The notes under the pieces are model-generated. The model did not search any database. It was not told where the DNA came from and saw nothing but the letters and a program-made list of their open reading frames with translations. The translations under genes and the position numbers were made by a program. 8,660 bases of DNA from Christensenella sp. UBA3857 (GTDB lineage Bacteria > Bacillota > Clostridia > Christensenellales > CAG-138), in contig DGHD01000061.1 in NCBI GenBank assembly GCA_002392505.1, positions 1 through 8,660 on the forward strand, read 5' to 3'. Each line of letters begins with the position of its first letter. Positions within the stretch are counted from its first letter, which is position 1. Shown here in pieces: positions 1-6,725 of the stretch.

Positions 1-875
1 ATCATGCCGAAGTCGATCCAGTAGGGCGTGCCGTTCGACACCATTATGTTGCCCTGGTGCGGATCGCCGTGGAACAGCCCCACGTCGAGCACCTGATGCA
101 GATAGTTCTCGATTATATTGCGGCCGATCTCGACTCTGTCCCAGCCGTTCGCCTCGATGTATTCCCTGTTCGATACGGAGCATCCGTCGACGAACGTCAT
201 GGTGAGTATGCGTTCGGTCGAGAGCTCGTCGATTATCTCGGGGCAGGAGACGACCGAGGGATCCTCGATGCACTTTTCGCGGAAGAGGCGAGTGTTGTCC
301 GCCTCCACCCTGAAATCGAGCTCCGCCTCCGTCACCTTCTCGAGTTCATGGAGCACGGAAACGAAGTCCACCGCCGCGCCGCCGTTTTCCGCGTCGACGG
401 CGATATTCACCGCGGACGCGAGCTTTTTGAGCAGCACGAAGTCCTTTCGCATCATGTCTGCGACGCCGGGGCGCTGCACCTTCGTGACGACCTTCGTGCC
501 GTCGAGCAGCACGCCGTAATGCGCCTGCGCTATGGACGCGGAGCCGATCGGCTCGTCGCGGAACTCGGAGTATATCTCGGAGATCTTTTTGCCGGTCTCC
601 CGCTCGATCACCTCGCGAACGACGTGCGCGTCGAGCGGCGCGACCTCGCTCCTTAATTTGCCGAGCTCCTTACAGTACGATTCCGGGAGTATGTCCGTCC
701 TGCTGGACATTATCTGCCCCATCTTGACGTAGGTGGGACCGAGGTCCTCGAGCGTCGTCCTCAGCTCATGCGGAGTGAAGCCATTGACGTAGAAATTATG
801 CTTCGCGAATACGGAGACGATCTCCGCGGAGCGCTGCTTGCGGAGCTTATCCTTTATCTTTTCAGCCGCCTTCAC
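1..875 (-). CDS. ABC1/UbiB/ADCK-family atypical kinase, C-terminal part outside the window
   Basis: This reading frame was found by translating the complement; it is open to the left edge, so 291 N-terminal residues are visible of a family usually near 500-560. Visible motifs: KMGQ at about residues 51-54 (the family KxGQ motif), the Ala/Ser-rich nucleotide loop PIGSASIAQAH at 109-119, the lysine of TKVQRPG at 132, ELDFRVEADN, the catalytic loop HGDPHQGN with Asp271 and Asn276, and IDFGM with Asp288. All key kinase residues are present, so it should be active. Members support quinone biosynthesis or lipid homeostasis; the bacterial substrate is not established. The start is GTG, overlapping the stop of the upstream DUF308 gene (GTGA), with AAGGGGG nine bases upstream, so translation is probably coupled. 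UbiB naming should not imply ubiquinone, which clostridia generally lack. Family assignment is very secure; the role is unknown. Confidence 0.93.
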   Translation of the reverse strand, partial: MKAAEKIKDKLRKQRSAEIVSVFAKHNFYVNGFTPHELRTTLEDLGPTYVKMGQIMSSRTDILPESYCKELGKLRSEVAPLDAHVVREVIERETGKKISEIYSEFRDEPIGSASIAQAHYGVLLDGTKVVTKVQRPGVADMMRKDFVLLKKLASAVNIAVDAENGGAAVDFVSVLHELEKVTEAELDFRVEADNTRLFREKCIEDPSVVSCPEIIDELSTERILTMTFVDGCSVSNREYIEANGWDRVEIGRNIIENYLHQVLDVGLFHGDPHQGNIMVSNGTPYWIDFGM

Positions 876-1438
876 GCGTCGCCGCCCCCTTCCTGCCTGT
901 GGATGGGCCAGATCCAGATGAGGCTGAGCGCGCTTATCAGGCTCGAAAACATCAGCACGCCGCCGATTATCATCATCAGCGCCTTCGTGTTGCCGCGCCA
1001 CGGGTTCCAGAATATCACGGAGCCGAAGCCGATCAGCAGCGCGGAGAGTATTATAAGTATGAACCAGCCCTTCCTGCCGGAGCGGCGCGCGAACACGACC
1101 GCGTGATATATGCCGTAAATGCCGAGCAGTATCGGCACGATGCAAATGAGCCACGGCGCCGCCCGGGTAATAAGATCGCCGAATATCAGAAGCAGCGCGC
1201 CGAGCACGCCCGCGGCGAGCCCCCCGATGAGCACGAGATGGTGATAGAGCGCCTTTGAGCTGCTCAAAAAGCAGAATATCGAGAACACCAGCGCGACGAG
1301 CAGCACGAAGCCGAGCGTCTTGCTGAAATAAGGAATAAAGCTGACCGGCAGTATCATCAGCATCACGCCGATGAACATCAGCACTATCGCCGTCATAAGC
1401 ACGCTGCGCTTAAGCCTGTCAAGCCCCTGGAACAGCAT
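872..1438 (-). CDS. DUF308/HdeD-like six-helix membrane protein
   Basis: A 188-residue, strongly hydrophobic protein with about six predicted helices (roughly residues 13-34, 39-60, 65-86, 92-116, 123-144 and 150-177). The layout of short repeated helix pairs, with an Asn-Pro near the start of the last pair (FWNPW, about 145-149), resembles the DUF308/HdeD family. HdeD is linked to acid resistance in E. coli, but in Firmicutes these proteins have no settled function. There is no signal peptide beyond the first helix and no catalytic motif. The ATG is preceded by a long GGAAGGAAGGG purine run seven bases upstream, a very strong ribosome-binding site. A sigma-A-like promoter lies about 30 bases upstream. 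It is the first gene of an operon with the UbiB-like kinase, whose start overlaps its stop. A membrane partner or substrate relation to the kinase is inference only. Confidence 0.82.
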   Translation of the reverse strand: MLFQGLDRLKRSVLMTAIVLMFIGVMLMILPVSFIPYFSKTLGFVLLVALVFSIFCFLSSSKALYHHLVLIGGLAAGVLGALLLIFGDLITRAAPWLICIVPILLGIYGIYHAVVFARRSGRKGWFILIILSALLIGFGSVIFWNPWRGNTKALMMIIGGVLMFSSLISALSLIWIWPIHRQEGGGDA

Positions 1439-1475
1439 TTGAGATCCCTTCCTTCCAATGATCTGTTGCGTCTTT

Positions 1476-1503
1476 AATATAGTCCTTTTTTCAAAAAAGT
1501 CAA
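1476..1503 (-). promoter_or_regulatory. sigma-A-like promoter of the DUF308-UbiB operon
   Basis: On the minus strand TTGACT (1503-1498) and TATATT (1481-1476) are separated by 16 bp, close to the vegetative consensus. Predicted transcription start is near 1469, giving a leader of about 30 nt before the ATG at 1438. The spacer contains a symmetric CTTTTTT-N-AAAAAAG tract (1485-1499), which may bend the DNA. Confidence 0.75.
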
Positions 1504-1587
1504 GCGGAGAGGCGATCGGGATACGCTGCGGAGTCTTGTTCTCCTTAAATCGAGCTTGCCTCCCGCGGCTGCGTTTCCCTGCCGGGC

Positions 1588-2511
1588 TTATTCGCCGCCT
1601 TCCTCGAACAAACGGCGGTGCTTTTTGAAAAATTCGTAATAAACGCGGGAATTTTCAAGCTCCCACCAGTTTTTGGGCGCGGCGGGCACGGAATCGAGAT
1701 CGTACGCCTTAGCCCCGCGCATGGCGAGCAGGAACGGCGAATGGGTGGCGATAACGAACTGACAGCCCAGATACCGCGCCGCCTGCTCGATCATATCGAC
1801 CAGCTCGAGCTGGAGCTTCGGCGACATGCTGTTTTCCGGCTCGTCAAGGCAGTAGAGCGCGTCGGGCTTGAGCTTGGAATCGAAATAATCGAGCGCGGTC
1901 TCGCCGTTGCTCCTGAGCTTCATCTCCGTGCCGACGGTCTTCCTTATGAATTTGCGCCGCGAAACGGTCTTCGAGCAGGCGAGCACCTTGCGCCTTAAAT
2001 CGTCGTAATCCGCCATGCTGTTGAGCTTAACGGGGATCCTGCCCGACTTTAGGAGATAATGCTCGCGCTTCGCAAGCTCGATATCCTCGCGGATGCCCTC
2101 GTTGTTCTCCCTGACCGCGAGCATGTAGTCGAAAACGTCGTCGCTCGTTATAATGCGGCTGCCGTTCGGCACGCGGTAAGTATTCCCCTCGTCGTCCTCG
2201 CCCATCGAGAACCCGCAGGCGCCGACGTACAGATCGAACGCCTCGCCGGAATTGAAGGGCGCGCTCCTTATAAGCCCGAGCTTCGCGGCGATGAGATTGA
2301 GCACCGTGCTCTTGCCGGAGCCGTTCCCGCCGTACAGGAGCGTGATCGGGCTGAATTCAAGCTCGAAAAGCTCCTTCTCCGGGAATATGCAGCAGGGATA
2401 GATATTGTCGATATACCCGAGAGCCCCGGCGTTTTCCCACATTCTTTTTTGGATGATCAATACCTCCTCGTCCGCAGACGGGAAACGGAACGAGCGCAAA
2501 TACAAATTCAC
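1588..2511 (-). CDS. Stand-alone ABC-type ATPase (COG3910-like, AAA_21/AAA_15 type)
   Basis: A 307-residue cytosolic ATPase. Walker A GGNGSGKST is at residues 61-69, an ABC-signature-like SNGE at 201-204, Walker B LYCLDEPE at 219-226 with catalytic Glu224, then MSPKLQLEL as the D-loop region, and an H-loop ATHSP with His257. No transmembrane segments or nuclease domain are present, so it is not a transporter subunit or a fused OLD nuclease. Motif order and the C-terminal ENSRVYYEFF segment resemble small predicted ATPases grouped as COG3910, whose biological role is unknown. The start chosen is GTG at 2511, because AAAGGAG lies seven bases upstream; an in-frame ATG at 2550 overlaps the -10 element and has no ribosome-binding site. 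The gene has its own promoter and stands alone, divergent from spoIID. No toxin, nuclease or methylase partner is adjacent, so a defence role is not supported. Confidence 0.88.
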   Translation of the reverse strand: MNLYLRSFRFPSADEEVLIIQKRMWENAGALGYIDNIYPCCIFPEKELFELEFSPITLLYGGNGSGKSTVLNLIAAKLGLIRSAPFNSGEAFDLYVGACGFSMGEDDEGNTYRVPNGSRIITSDDVFDYMLAVRENNEGIREDIELAKREHYLLKSGRIPVKLNSMADYDDLRRKVLACSKTVSRRKFIRKTVGTEMKLRSNGETALDYFDSKLKPDALYCLDEPENSMSPKLQLELVDMIEQAARYLGCQFVIATHSPFLLAMRGAKAYDLDSVPAAPKNWWELENSRVYYEFFKKHRRLFEEGGE

Positions 2512-2518
2512 GGTCTTT

Positions 2519-2525
2519 CTCCTTT
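2519..2525 (-). promoter_or_regulatory. Shine-Dalgarno site deciding the GTG start of the ATPase
   Basis: AAAGGAG with seven bases to the GTG at 2511-2509. It favours this start over the ATG 13 codons upstream, which lies inside the promoter. Confidence 0.85.
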
Positions 2526-2540
2526 GTGTCTTATGTAAAG

Positions 2541-2569
2541 AGTGTATCACCCCGCGGGGGCAAAATCAA
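2541..2569 (-). promoter_or_regulatory. sigma-A-like promoter of the ATPase gene
   Basis: TTGATT (2569-2564) and TACACT (2546-2541) on the minus strand with a 17-bp spacer. The spacer contains the palindrome CCCCGCGGGG (2550-2559), a possible operator. The predicted start near 2534 leaves a leader of about 23 nt. Confidence 0.7.
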
Positions 2570-2578
2570 GCGGCGAAG

Positions 2579-2609
2579 GCATATCCCCTTTGCCCGTTCT
2601 GCATATCCC
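2579..2609 (+). promoter_or_regulatory. Possible sigma-E-like promoter of spoIID (weak)
   Basis: GCATATC at 2579-2585 and CATATCCC at 2602-2609, 16 bp apart, partly resemble the mother-cell sigma-E -35 (ATA core) and -10 (CATACAAT) elements expected for spoIID. The -10 match is imperfect. No good sigma-A promoter is seen in this gap on the plus strand. Confidence 0.22.
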
Positions 2610-2619
2610 GGCATGCCGG
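2608..2619. repeat. 12-bp perfect palindrome upstream of spoIID
   Basis: CCGGCATGCCGG reads identically on both strands and lies 15 bases before the proposed spoIID start, just after the candidate -10 element. It could be a small operator; no function is shown. Confidence 0.6.
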
Positions 2620-2634
2620 AGCATAGTTAGAAGT

Positions 2635-3768
2635 ATGTACAAGCACGGATATGAAAACTTTTCTGCGGCGCGGCGCCGAAGGGGATGGGCGAAATACGCG
2701 GGGACGGGAGGGCTCCGCAGCCTGATAAAGATCCCCGCGGCGATGCTTCTCGGGGCTGTGCTCGCGCTGCTTTTCCTGCCTGCGGGCGGACGGGAAAAAC
2801 GCGCGATACCGCGTGTTTATTCGGAACCCGAAGCGGCTCGCGAGGTACTTGATCTTGTCCCGCGGGCTGCCGCGCCTTCCGCCGGGCCAAAAACCCCCGG
2901 CGCGGTAACGCTCGGCTCGAGCAGGCTCACCGTCAGCATCGGCGGCGAGACGGTCGAAATGGAGCTCGAGGATTACATAGTCGGAGTCGTTGCGGGCGAG
3001 ATGCCCGCCTCCGGCGAATACGGCGCGCTCGCGGCGCAGGCGATAGCGGCAAGAACGTTCACGGCGCTCCATATGTCGGGCGGGGCGAAGTGCAAAAGCG
3101 GGGCGACGGTCTGCTCCGATCCCAAATGCTGTCAGGCTTATATAACGCCGGAGGCGCTTCAAAAAAAGTGGGGCGCCGCCTATGAAAAAAACCTTGCGCG
3201 GATCAAAAAAGCGGTAACGGACACCGAAGGGCTCGTCGCCGTTTACGACGGCAGGCTCATAAGCGCCCTGTACCATGCCTCGAGCGGGCCCGCGACGGAA
3301 TCGAGCGAAGCCGTATTCGCCATGGCGCTGCCCTACCTCGTCTCCGTGGAGAGCTTCGAGGGGGACCACGGCATGGTATCGGTGCAGGAATTCACCGAAG
3401 AGGAGCTTGCCGAAAGGCTGAACGCCCTCTTTCCGGAGGCGAAGCTGAAGACGCCGCTCGGAGAGAAGGATCTTGACGTCTGGGGCAGGACGAAGAGCGG
3501 GCGCGTGCAGCTGATAAGGATCGGCGAAACGGTCGTGACCGGCTCCCAGCTCAGGATGGCGCTCGGCTTAAAGAGCGCCGCGTTCACGGCGGAGCGCGAA
3601 AACGGCGTCGTGCGCTTCACCTGCACGGGCTTCGGGCACGGCGTCGGCATGAGCCAGACCGGGGCTAACGAAATGGCGAAGGAGGGCTACACCTTCGAGG
3701 AGATTATAAAGCATTTCTACACCGGCACGGAGCTTGCGAAGCTCGAGTTCGGCGGCGGAGCGGCATAA
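2635..3768 (+). CDS. spoIID: Stage II sporulation protein D (SpoIID) family lytic transglycosylase
   Basis: A 377-residue membrane-anchored protein: basic N-terminus, one helix at about residues 31-49, a Pro/Ala-rich linker, then the SpoIID domain. Visible signatures are LEDYIVGVVAGEMPA (about 111-125, with the conserved acidic residue of GEMP), the QAIAARTF segment, the Cys-rich metal loop with Cys153, Cys160, Cys165 and Cys166, YHASSG, and the C-terminal GFGHGVGMSQTGA (332-344). SpoIID cleaves glycan strands stripped of stem peptides by SpoIIP and, with SpoIIM, drives engulfment of the forespore. The start is uncertain: this ATG has only GGAG 13 bases upstream, and the frame stays open to an ATG at 2542. 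Its neighbours are not classical sporulation genes, so a SpoIID-like paralogue is possible, but the Cys-rich loop and anchor favour true SpoIID. No T-rich terminator follows. Confidence 0.9.
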   Translation: MYKHGYENFSAARRRRGWAKYAGTGGLRSLIKIPAAMLLGAVLALLFLPAGGREKRAIPRVYSEPEAAREVLDLVPRAAAPSAGPKTPGAVTLGSSRLTVSIGGETVEMELEDYIVGVVAGEMPASGEYGALAAQAIAARTFTALHMSGGAKCKSGATVCSDPKCCQAYITPEALQKKWGAAYEKNLARIKKAVTDTEGLVAVYDGRLISALYHASSGPATESSEAVFAMALPYLVSVESFEGDHGMVSVQEFTEEELAERLNALFPEAKLKTPLGEKDLDVWGRTKSGRVQLIRIGETVVTGSQLRMALGLKSAAFTAERENGVVRFTCTGFGHGVGMSQTGANEMAKEGYTFEEIIKHFYTGTELAKLEFGGGAA

Positions 3769-3794
3769 CGCCCCGCGCGGCGGGCATTCCGCCC

Positions 3795-3823
3795 TTGCCA
3801 TGACGCGCGTTTTATGGTAGAAT
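3795..3823 (+). promoter_or_regulatory. sigma-A-like promoter of the MATE-CapA operon
   Basis: TTGCCA (3795-3800) and TAGAAT (3818-3823) are separated by 17 bp. The predicted start near 3830 leaves a leader of about 29 nt before the GTG start of the exporter. Confidence 0.75.
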
Positions 3824-3848
3824 AGTTTAATTATATCATCACGCGTCA
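3801..3848. repeat. 7-bp inverted repeat bracketing the MATE promoter -10 and start site
   Basis: TGACGCG at 3801-3807 lies inside the -35/-10 spacer, and its exact reverse complement CGCGTCA lies at 3842-3848, just before the ribosome-binding site. The half-sites are 41 bp apart, about four helical turns, compatible with a repressor holding a small loop or two separate operators. It is not a transcription terminator. Confidence 0.45.
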
Positions 3849-3858
3849 GGGGTCACAG

Positions 3859-5271
3859 GTGGAAAAGGCGATCAAAGGAAACAAGATGGGGACCATGCCC
3901 GTCGGCAGGCTGCTTTTCGGCATGTCGCTGCCGATGGTCATATCCATGTTCGTTCAGGCGTTCTACAACGTCGTGGACAGCTATTTCGTTGCAAAGCTCG
4001 ATAACGCGCTGACCGCCGTCGGGCTTGCATACCCGATCCAGTTCCTTATGGTGGCTTTCGCCATAGGCACGGCGGTCGGCATGAATTCGCTCATGAGCCG
4101 AAGGCTCGGCGAGAAGCGTATCGACGACGCGAATTCCGCCGCCGCGAACGGCATGTTCCTGGAATTCGTGACCGCGCTCGTTTTCCTGGTGCTCGGGCTT
4201 ACCGTAATACGCCCGTTCTTCCGCATATTCACGGACGATCCGGAGCTTCTCGAGCTCGGCGTGACTTACCTTCGCATATGCATGATCGGCGCCATGGGAC
4301 TCTTCCTCCATCTGGGGTTCGACAGGATCCTCCAGTCGATGGGCAAGACCTGGCTTTCCATGGCGGCGCAGCTTGCCGGCGCGGTGACGAACATCGTGTT
4401 CGATCCGCTCCTCATATTCGGCCTGGGCGGATTCCCCAAAATGGGCATCGCGGGCGCCGCAGTCGCCACGGTCATGGGTCAGTGGGTGAGCATGATCATA
4501 GCGCTCCTCATCGTCGTCCTCGGCAAGCACGAGATCACCTTCTCGCTGCGCGGCTTCCGTCCTAACGGCAGGTCGATACTCGAGATCTACCGCGTCGGCG
4601 CCCCCTCCATCATTATGCAGGGCATAGGCTCCGTTATGAATACCGGCATGAATTTCGTGCTTTCGAGGCTGCTTGCCGACCCGCTCGGCGTGCCCATAAT
4701 GAACGTCTACTACAAGATGCAGTCGCTTATATTCATGCCCATGTTCGGCATCACGAACGCGGCGATGAGCATTATCGCGTTCAACTTCGGCGCGAAGAGC
4801 TACCACAGGATGATGTCCGCGTGGAAAAAGACGCTCGTCGCCTGCATAATAATAATGACCGCGGGCTTCATAGCCTTCCAGCTGTTCCCCGCGCCGATCG
4901 TCGGTCTTTTCGACGATAAGGGCGAGATCGGGAGCGCCGGCATAATGGCGTTCCGCACTATTTCGATCCATTTCCCGATCGCGGCGATCTGCATAGTCAC
5001 CGGCACTCTGTTCCAGGCGACGGGCAAGGGCGCGTACAGCATGATCGTATCGCTCATGCGTCAGCTCGTCGCGCTGCTGCCCGCGGCGGCGATACTCGCC
5101 GTCACCACGGGCAAGCTCTCCGCCGTGTGGTGGTCGTTCCTGATTGCGGAGGGTATGTCCTTCGCCGTCAGTATGTTCTTCCTCGCAAGGCTCCATAAAA
5201 AGGAGCTTGCCCCGATAAAGCCGGAAAAGGAGCATGGCTCCAAGCCAAAGGCAAAAAGGATATCCCGATGA
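3859..5271 (+). CDS. MATE-family multidrug/cation exporter
   Basis: A 470-residue inner-membrane exporter of the usual MATE size (about 450-470) with about twelve predicted helices. The N-terminal KMGTMPVGRLLFGMSLP, VQAFYNVVDSYFV (32-44) and GTAVGMNSLMSRRLGEK (70-86) are typical of clostridial MATE proteins of the MepA/DinF-like branch, which use Na+ or H+ gradients to export cationic or other small molecules. The substrate cannot be told from the sequence. The start is GTG with AGGGG six bases upstream; an ATG at 3886 (residue 10) also has an AAAGGA site and could be used. The stop overlaps the ATG of the CapA lipoprotein gene (ATGA), so the two are translationally coupled. The C-terminal tail after the last helix is basic and Lys-rich, expected to be cytosolic. 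Confidence 0.93.
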   Translation: MEKAIKGNKMGTMPVGRLLFGMSLPMVISMFVQAFYNVVDSYFVAKLDNALTAVGLAYPIQFLMVAFAIGTAVGMNSLMSRRLGEKRIDDANSAAANGMFLEFVTALVFLVLGLTVIRPFFRIFTDDPELLELGVTYLRICMIGAMGLFLHLGFDRILQSMGKTWLSMAAQLAGAVTNIVFDPLLIFGLGGFPKMGIAGAAVATVMGQWVSMIIALLIVVLGKHEITFSLRGFRPNGRSILEIYRVGAPSIIMQGIGSVMNTGMNFVLSRLLADPLGVPIMNVYYKMQSLIFMPMFGITNAAMSIIAFNFGAKSYHRMMSAWKKTLVACIIIMTAGFIAFQLFPAPIVGLFDDKGEIGSAGIMAFRTISIHFPIAAICIVTGTLFQATGKGAYSMIVSLMRQLVALLPAAAILAVTTGKLSAVWWSFLIAEGMSFAVSMFFLARLHKKELAPIKPEKEHGSKPKAKRISR

Positions 5272-6656
5272 ACAACTCAATGTTAAAAAAGCTGCTCGCA
5301 TTACTTATCGCGCTTTCGATGGCGCTCTCCTTCGCCGCGTGCGCGCGGGAGGAGGAAGAGCTTATCGTCGACGTCGGCGAGCCGACCGAGCATACCGCCC
5401 TGCTTCCGACCGAGGCGCCCACTCCCGAGCCCACCGCGACTCCCGAGCCCACGCCCGAGCCGCCGTACGTGCCCGCGGACGTCGATGAAGCGGTGCGCGT
5501 TTACGAATCCTACAAGCTGGCGTATGATCCGATCGACCGCGCGAAGGTCGAGCCGAATTACCCCATCACGCAGCCCAGATATTCCATGGGCGAGGACGGC
5601 GTTTACCGTTCCTCTTCCGCGACGGGCGACAACGAGGCGGTCATAATGCTGACCGGCGACCTTATGTGCCAGACCCGCCAGCAGGAGGCGGGCAAGACCG
5701 CGACGGGGTATTCCTTTACCGAGAGCTTCGATTACGTGAGGAGCATCTTCAATACCGCCGATTTCGTCGTCGGCAATCTTGAGGCGACCCTCTCCGAAAG
5801 CTCCCCCTATATGGCGGAATCCATCGAGGTGGAGGGAAGACCTCACCTTAACGCCCCCGCCACCTTCCTCGAGGCGGTGCGCTACGCGGGCTTCGACATG
5901 GTGGTGATGAGCAACAACCACAACTGCGATTCCGGCGTGCGCGGTATTTACGACACCCTCGACAGGGTGGACGAATACCGGCTGATGCACACGGGGCTTT
6001 TCCGCAATACTGAGGAGCCCAGGGTAAACGTGATAGACGTCGACGGCATAAAGATAGCGGTGCTGAGCTATTCCGTGTATTTCAATCACAAGGAGGCGCA
6101 TCTGACCGTCGACGGACGGGACGCGCTGCTGAACGTCTATACCAAGGAAAAGGTGACCTATGACGCCGCCGCCGCCCGCGCCGCGGGAGCAGAGTTCGTG
6201 TTCGTCTACATCCACTGGGGCACCGAGTACATGAACGAGCCCGACGATTCCCAGCTCTTCTACGCGAAGCAGATCGCCGACGCCGGGGCGGACTTCATAG
6301 TCGGTTCGCATCCGCACGCGCTCCAGCCCTACGACACGGTAAAGAGCTCCGACGGGCGCACCGTGCCCGTGATCTACTCGCTGGGCAATTTCGTTTCGCA
6401 CCAGACCAAGGTCTGCACGAAGGACACGATAATACTGCGCGTCGTGCTCAAAAGGGACGAAACCGGCGCTATCGCCATCAGCGAGCAGGGCTATATCCCC
6501 TGCCGCGTGATAAAGACCTTCCTTGACAAGGATTACGTCGTCGTGCCGGTGGTCAAGCCCTACAACAACGGCATGACCAGCCAGTTTTTCGCCCCCGCTT
6601 ACCTTAGGATAACCGAGATAATAGGCAAGAAAATAAAAGTCCTCGGCACCCTGTAA
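5268..6656 (+). CDS. CapA-family (PGA_cap) metallophosphatase-like lipoprotein
   Basis: A 462-residue exported protein. Residues 1-24 form a signal peptide ending in a lipobox-like SFAAC, so Cys25 is the likely lipidated residue (Phe at -3 is not ideal). A Pro/Thr/Glu-rich spacer at about 47-66 leads to a CapA domain from about 124. Its metallophosphatase-like motifs are LTGDLMC (Asp131), VGNLEATLS (Asn170, Glu172), SNNHNCDSG (Asn217, His218), YIHWGTEY (His316), GSHPHALQ (His348, His350) and YSLGNFVS. CapA proteins are named for poly-gamma-glutamate capsule synthesis, but no capB, capC or pgsE neighbour is present, so that role is not supported; a surface hydrolase role is an alternative. AAGGA lies seven bases before the ATG, which overlaps the MATE stop. 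A strong terminator follows 24 bases after the stop. Confidence 0.9.
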   Translation: MNNSMLKKLLALLIALSMALSFAACAREEEELIVDVGEPTEHTALLPTEAPTPEPTATPEPTPEPPYVPADVDEAVRVYESYKLAYDPIDRAKVEPNYPITQPRYSMGEDGVYRSSSATGDNEAVIMLTGDLMCQTRQQEAGKTATGYSFTESFDYVRSIFNTADFVVGNLEATLSESSPYMAESIEVEGRPHLNAPATFLEAVRYAGFDMVVMSNNHNCDSGVRGIYDTLDRVDEYRLMHTGLFRNTEEPRVNVIDVDGIKIAVLSYSVYFNHKEAHLTVDGRDALLNVYTKEKVTYDAAAARAAGAEFVFVYIHWGTEYMNEPDDSQLFYAKQIADAGADFIVGSHPHALQPYDTVKSSDGRTVPVIYSLGNFVSHQTKVCTKDTIILRVVLKRDETGAIAISEQGYIPCRVIKTFLDKDYVVVPVVKPYNNGMTSQFFAPAYLRITEIIGKKIKVLGTL

Positions 6657-6680
6657 AAAAGGGCGATCGATCCGGTACAA

Positions 6681-6716
6681 AAAAGCTCCTCCGTCCGATC
6701 GGACGGAGGAGCTTTT
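6681..6716. terminator. Perfect 36-nt palindromic bidirectional terminator
   Basis: The whole 36-nt stretch is its own reverse complement, giving a 16-bp stem with a GATC loop. The plus strand ends in TTTT, and the minus strand ends in six T, so it should stop both the capA transcript and the convergent DUF975 transcript, whose stop codon lies nine bases away. Confidence 0.93.
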
Positions 6717-6725
6717 GATATTAGC

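Noticed and set aside
57..656. 199-residue plus-strand frame and the overlapping 133-residue frame
   Set aside because: Antisense to the UbiB-like kinase, whose catalytic motifs are all on the minus strand.
1485..1499. Symmetric CTTTTTT-N-AAAAAAG, similar to a T7-G-A7 tract at 8544-8558
   Set aside because: Simple A/T tracts are common near promoters and both are explained by their promoter or terminator context; not evidence for a dispersed repeat family.
1588..3768. ATPase plus SpoIID as a defence or mobile module
   Set aside because: The genes are divergently transcribed with separate promoters; no nuclease, toxin, recombinase or terminal repeat is present.
3779..3793. GGCGG/CCGCC hairpin after spoIID as a terminator
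   Set aside because: The stem is only five pairs and no T tract follows, so it does not qualify as a rho-independent terminator.
3853..5301. 482-residue open frame on the minus strand opposite the MATE gene
   Set aside because: Its translation is low-complexity, rich in Arg, His, Glu and Asp, as expected of an antisense frame in GC-rich DNA; the plus-strand frame has a promoter, ribosome-binding site and clear MATE motifs.
5406..5465. Pro/Thr/Glu repeat in CapA as a tandem DNA repeat of interest
   Set aside because: It is a short degenerate spacer of the type common in Gram-positive lipoproteins between the lipid anchor and the folded domain.
5301..6680. 459-residue open frame on the minus strand opposite the CapA gene
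   Set aside because: No recognisable domain or ribosome-binding site, and it runs through the terminator; the plus strand holds the full CapA motif set.
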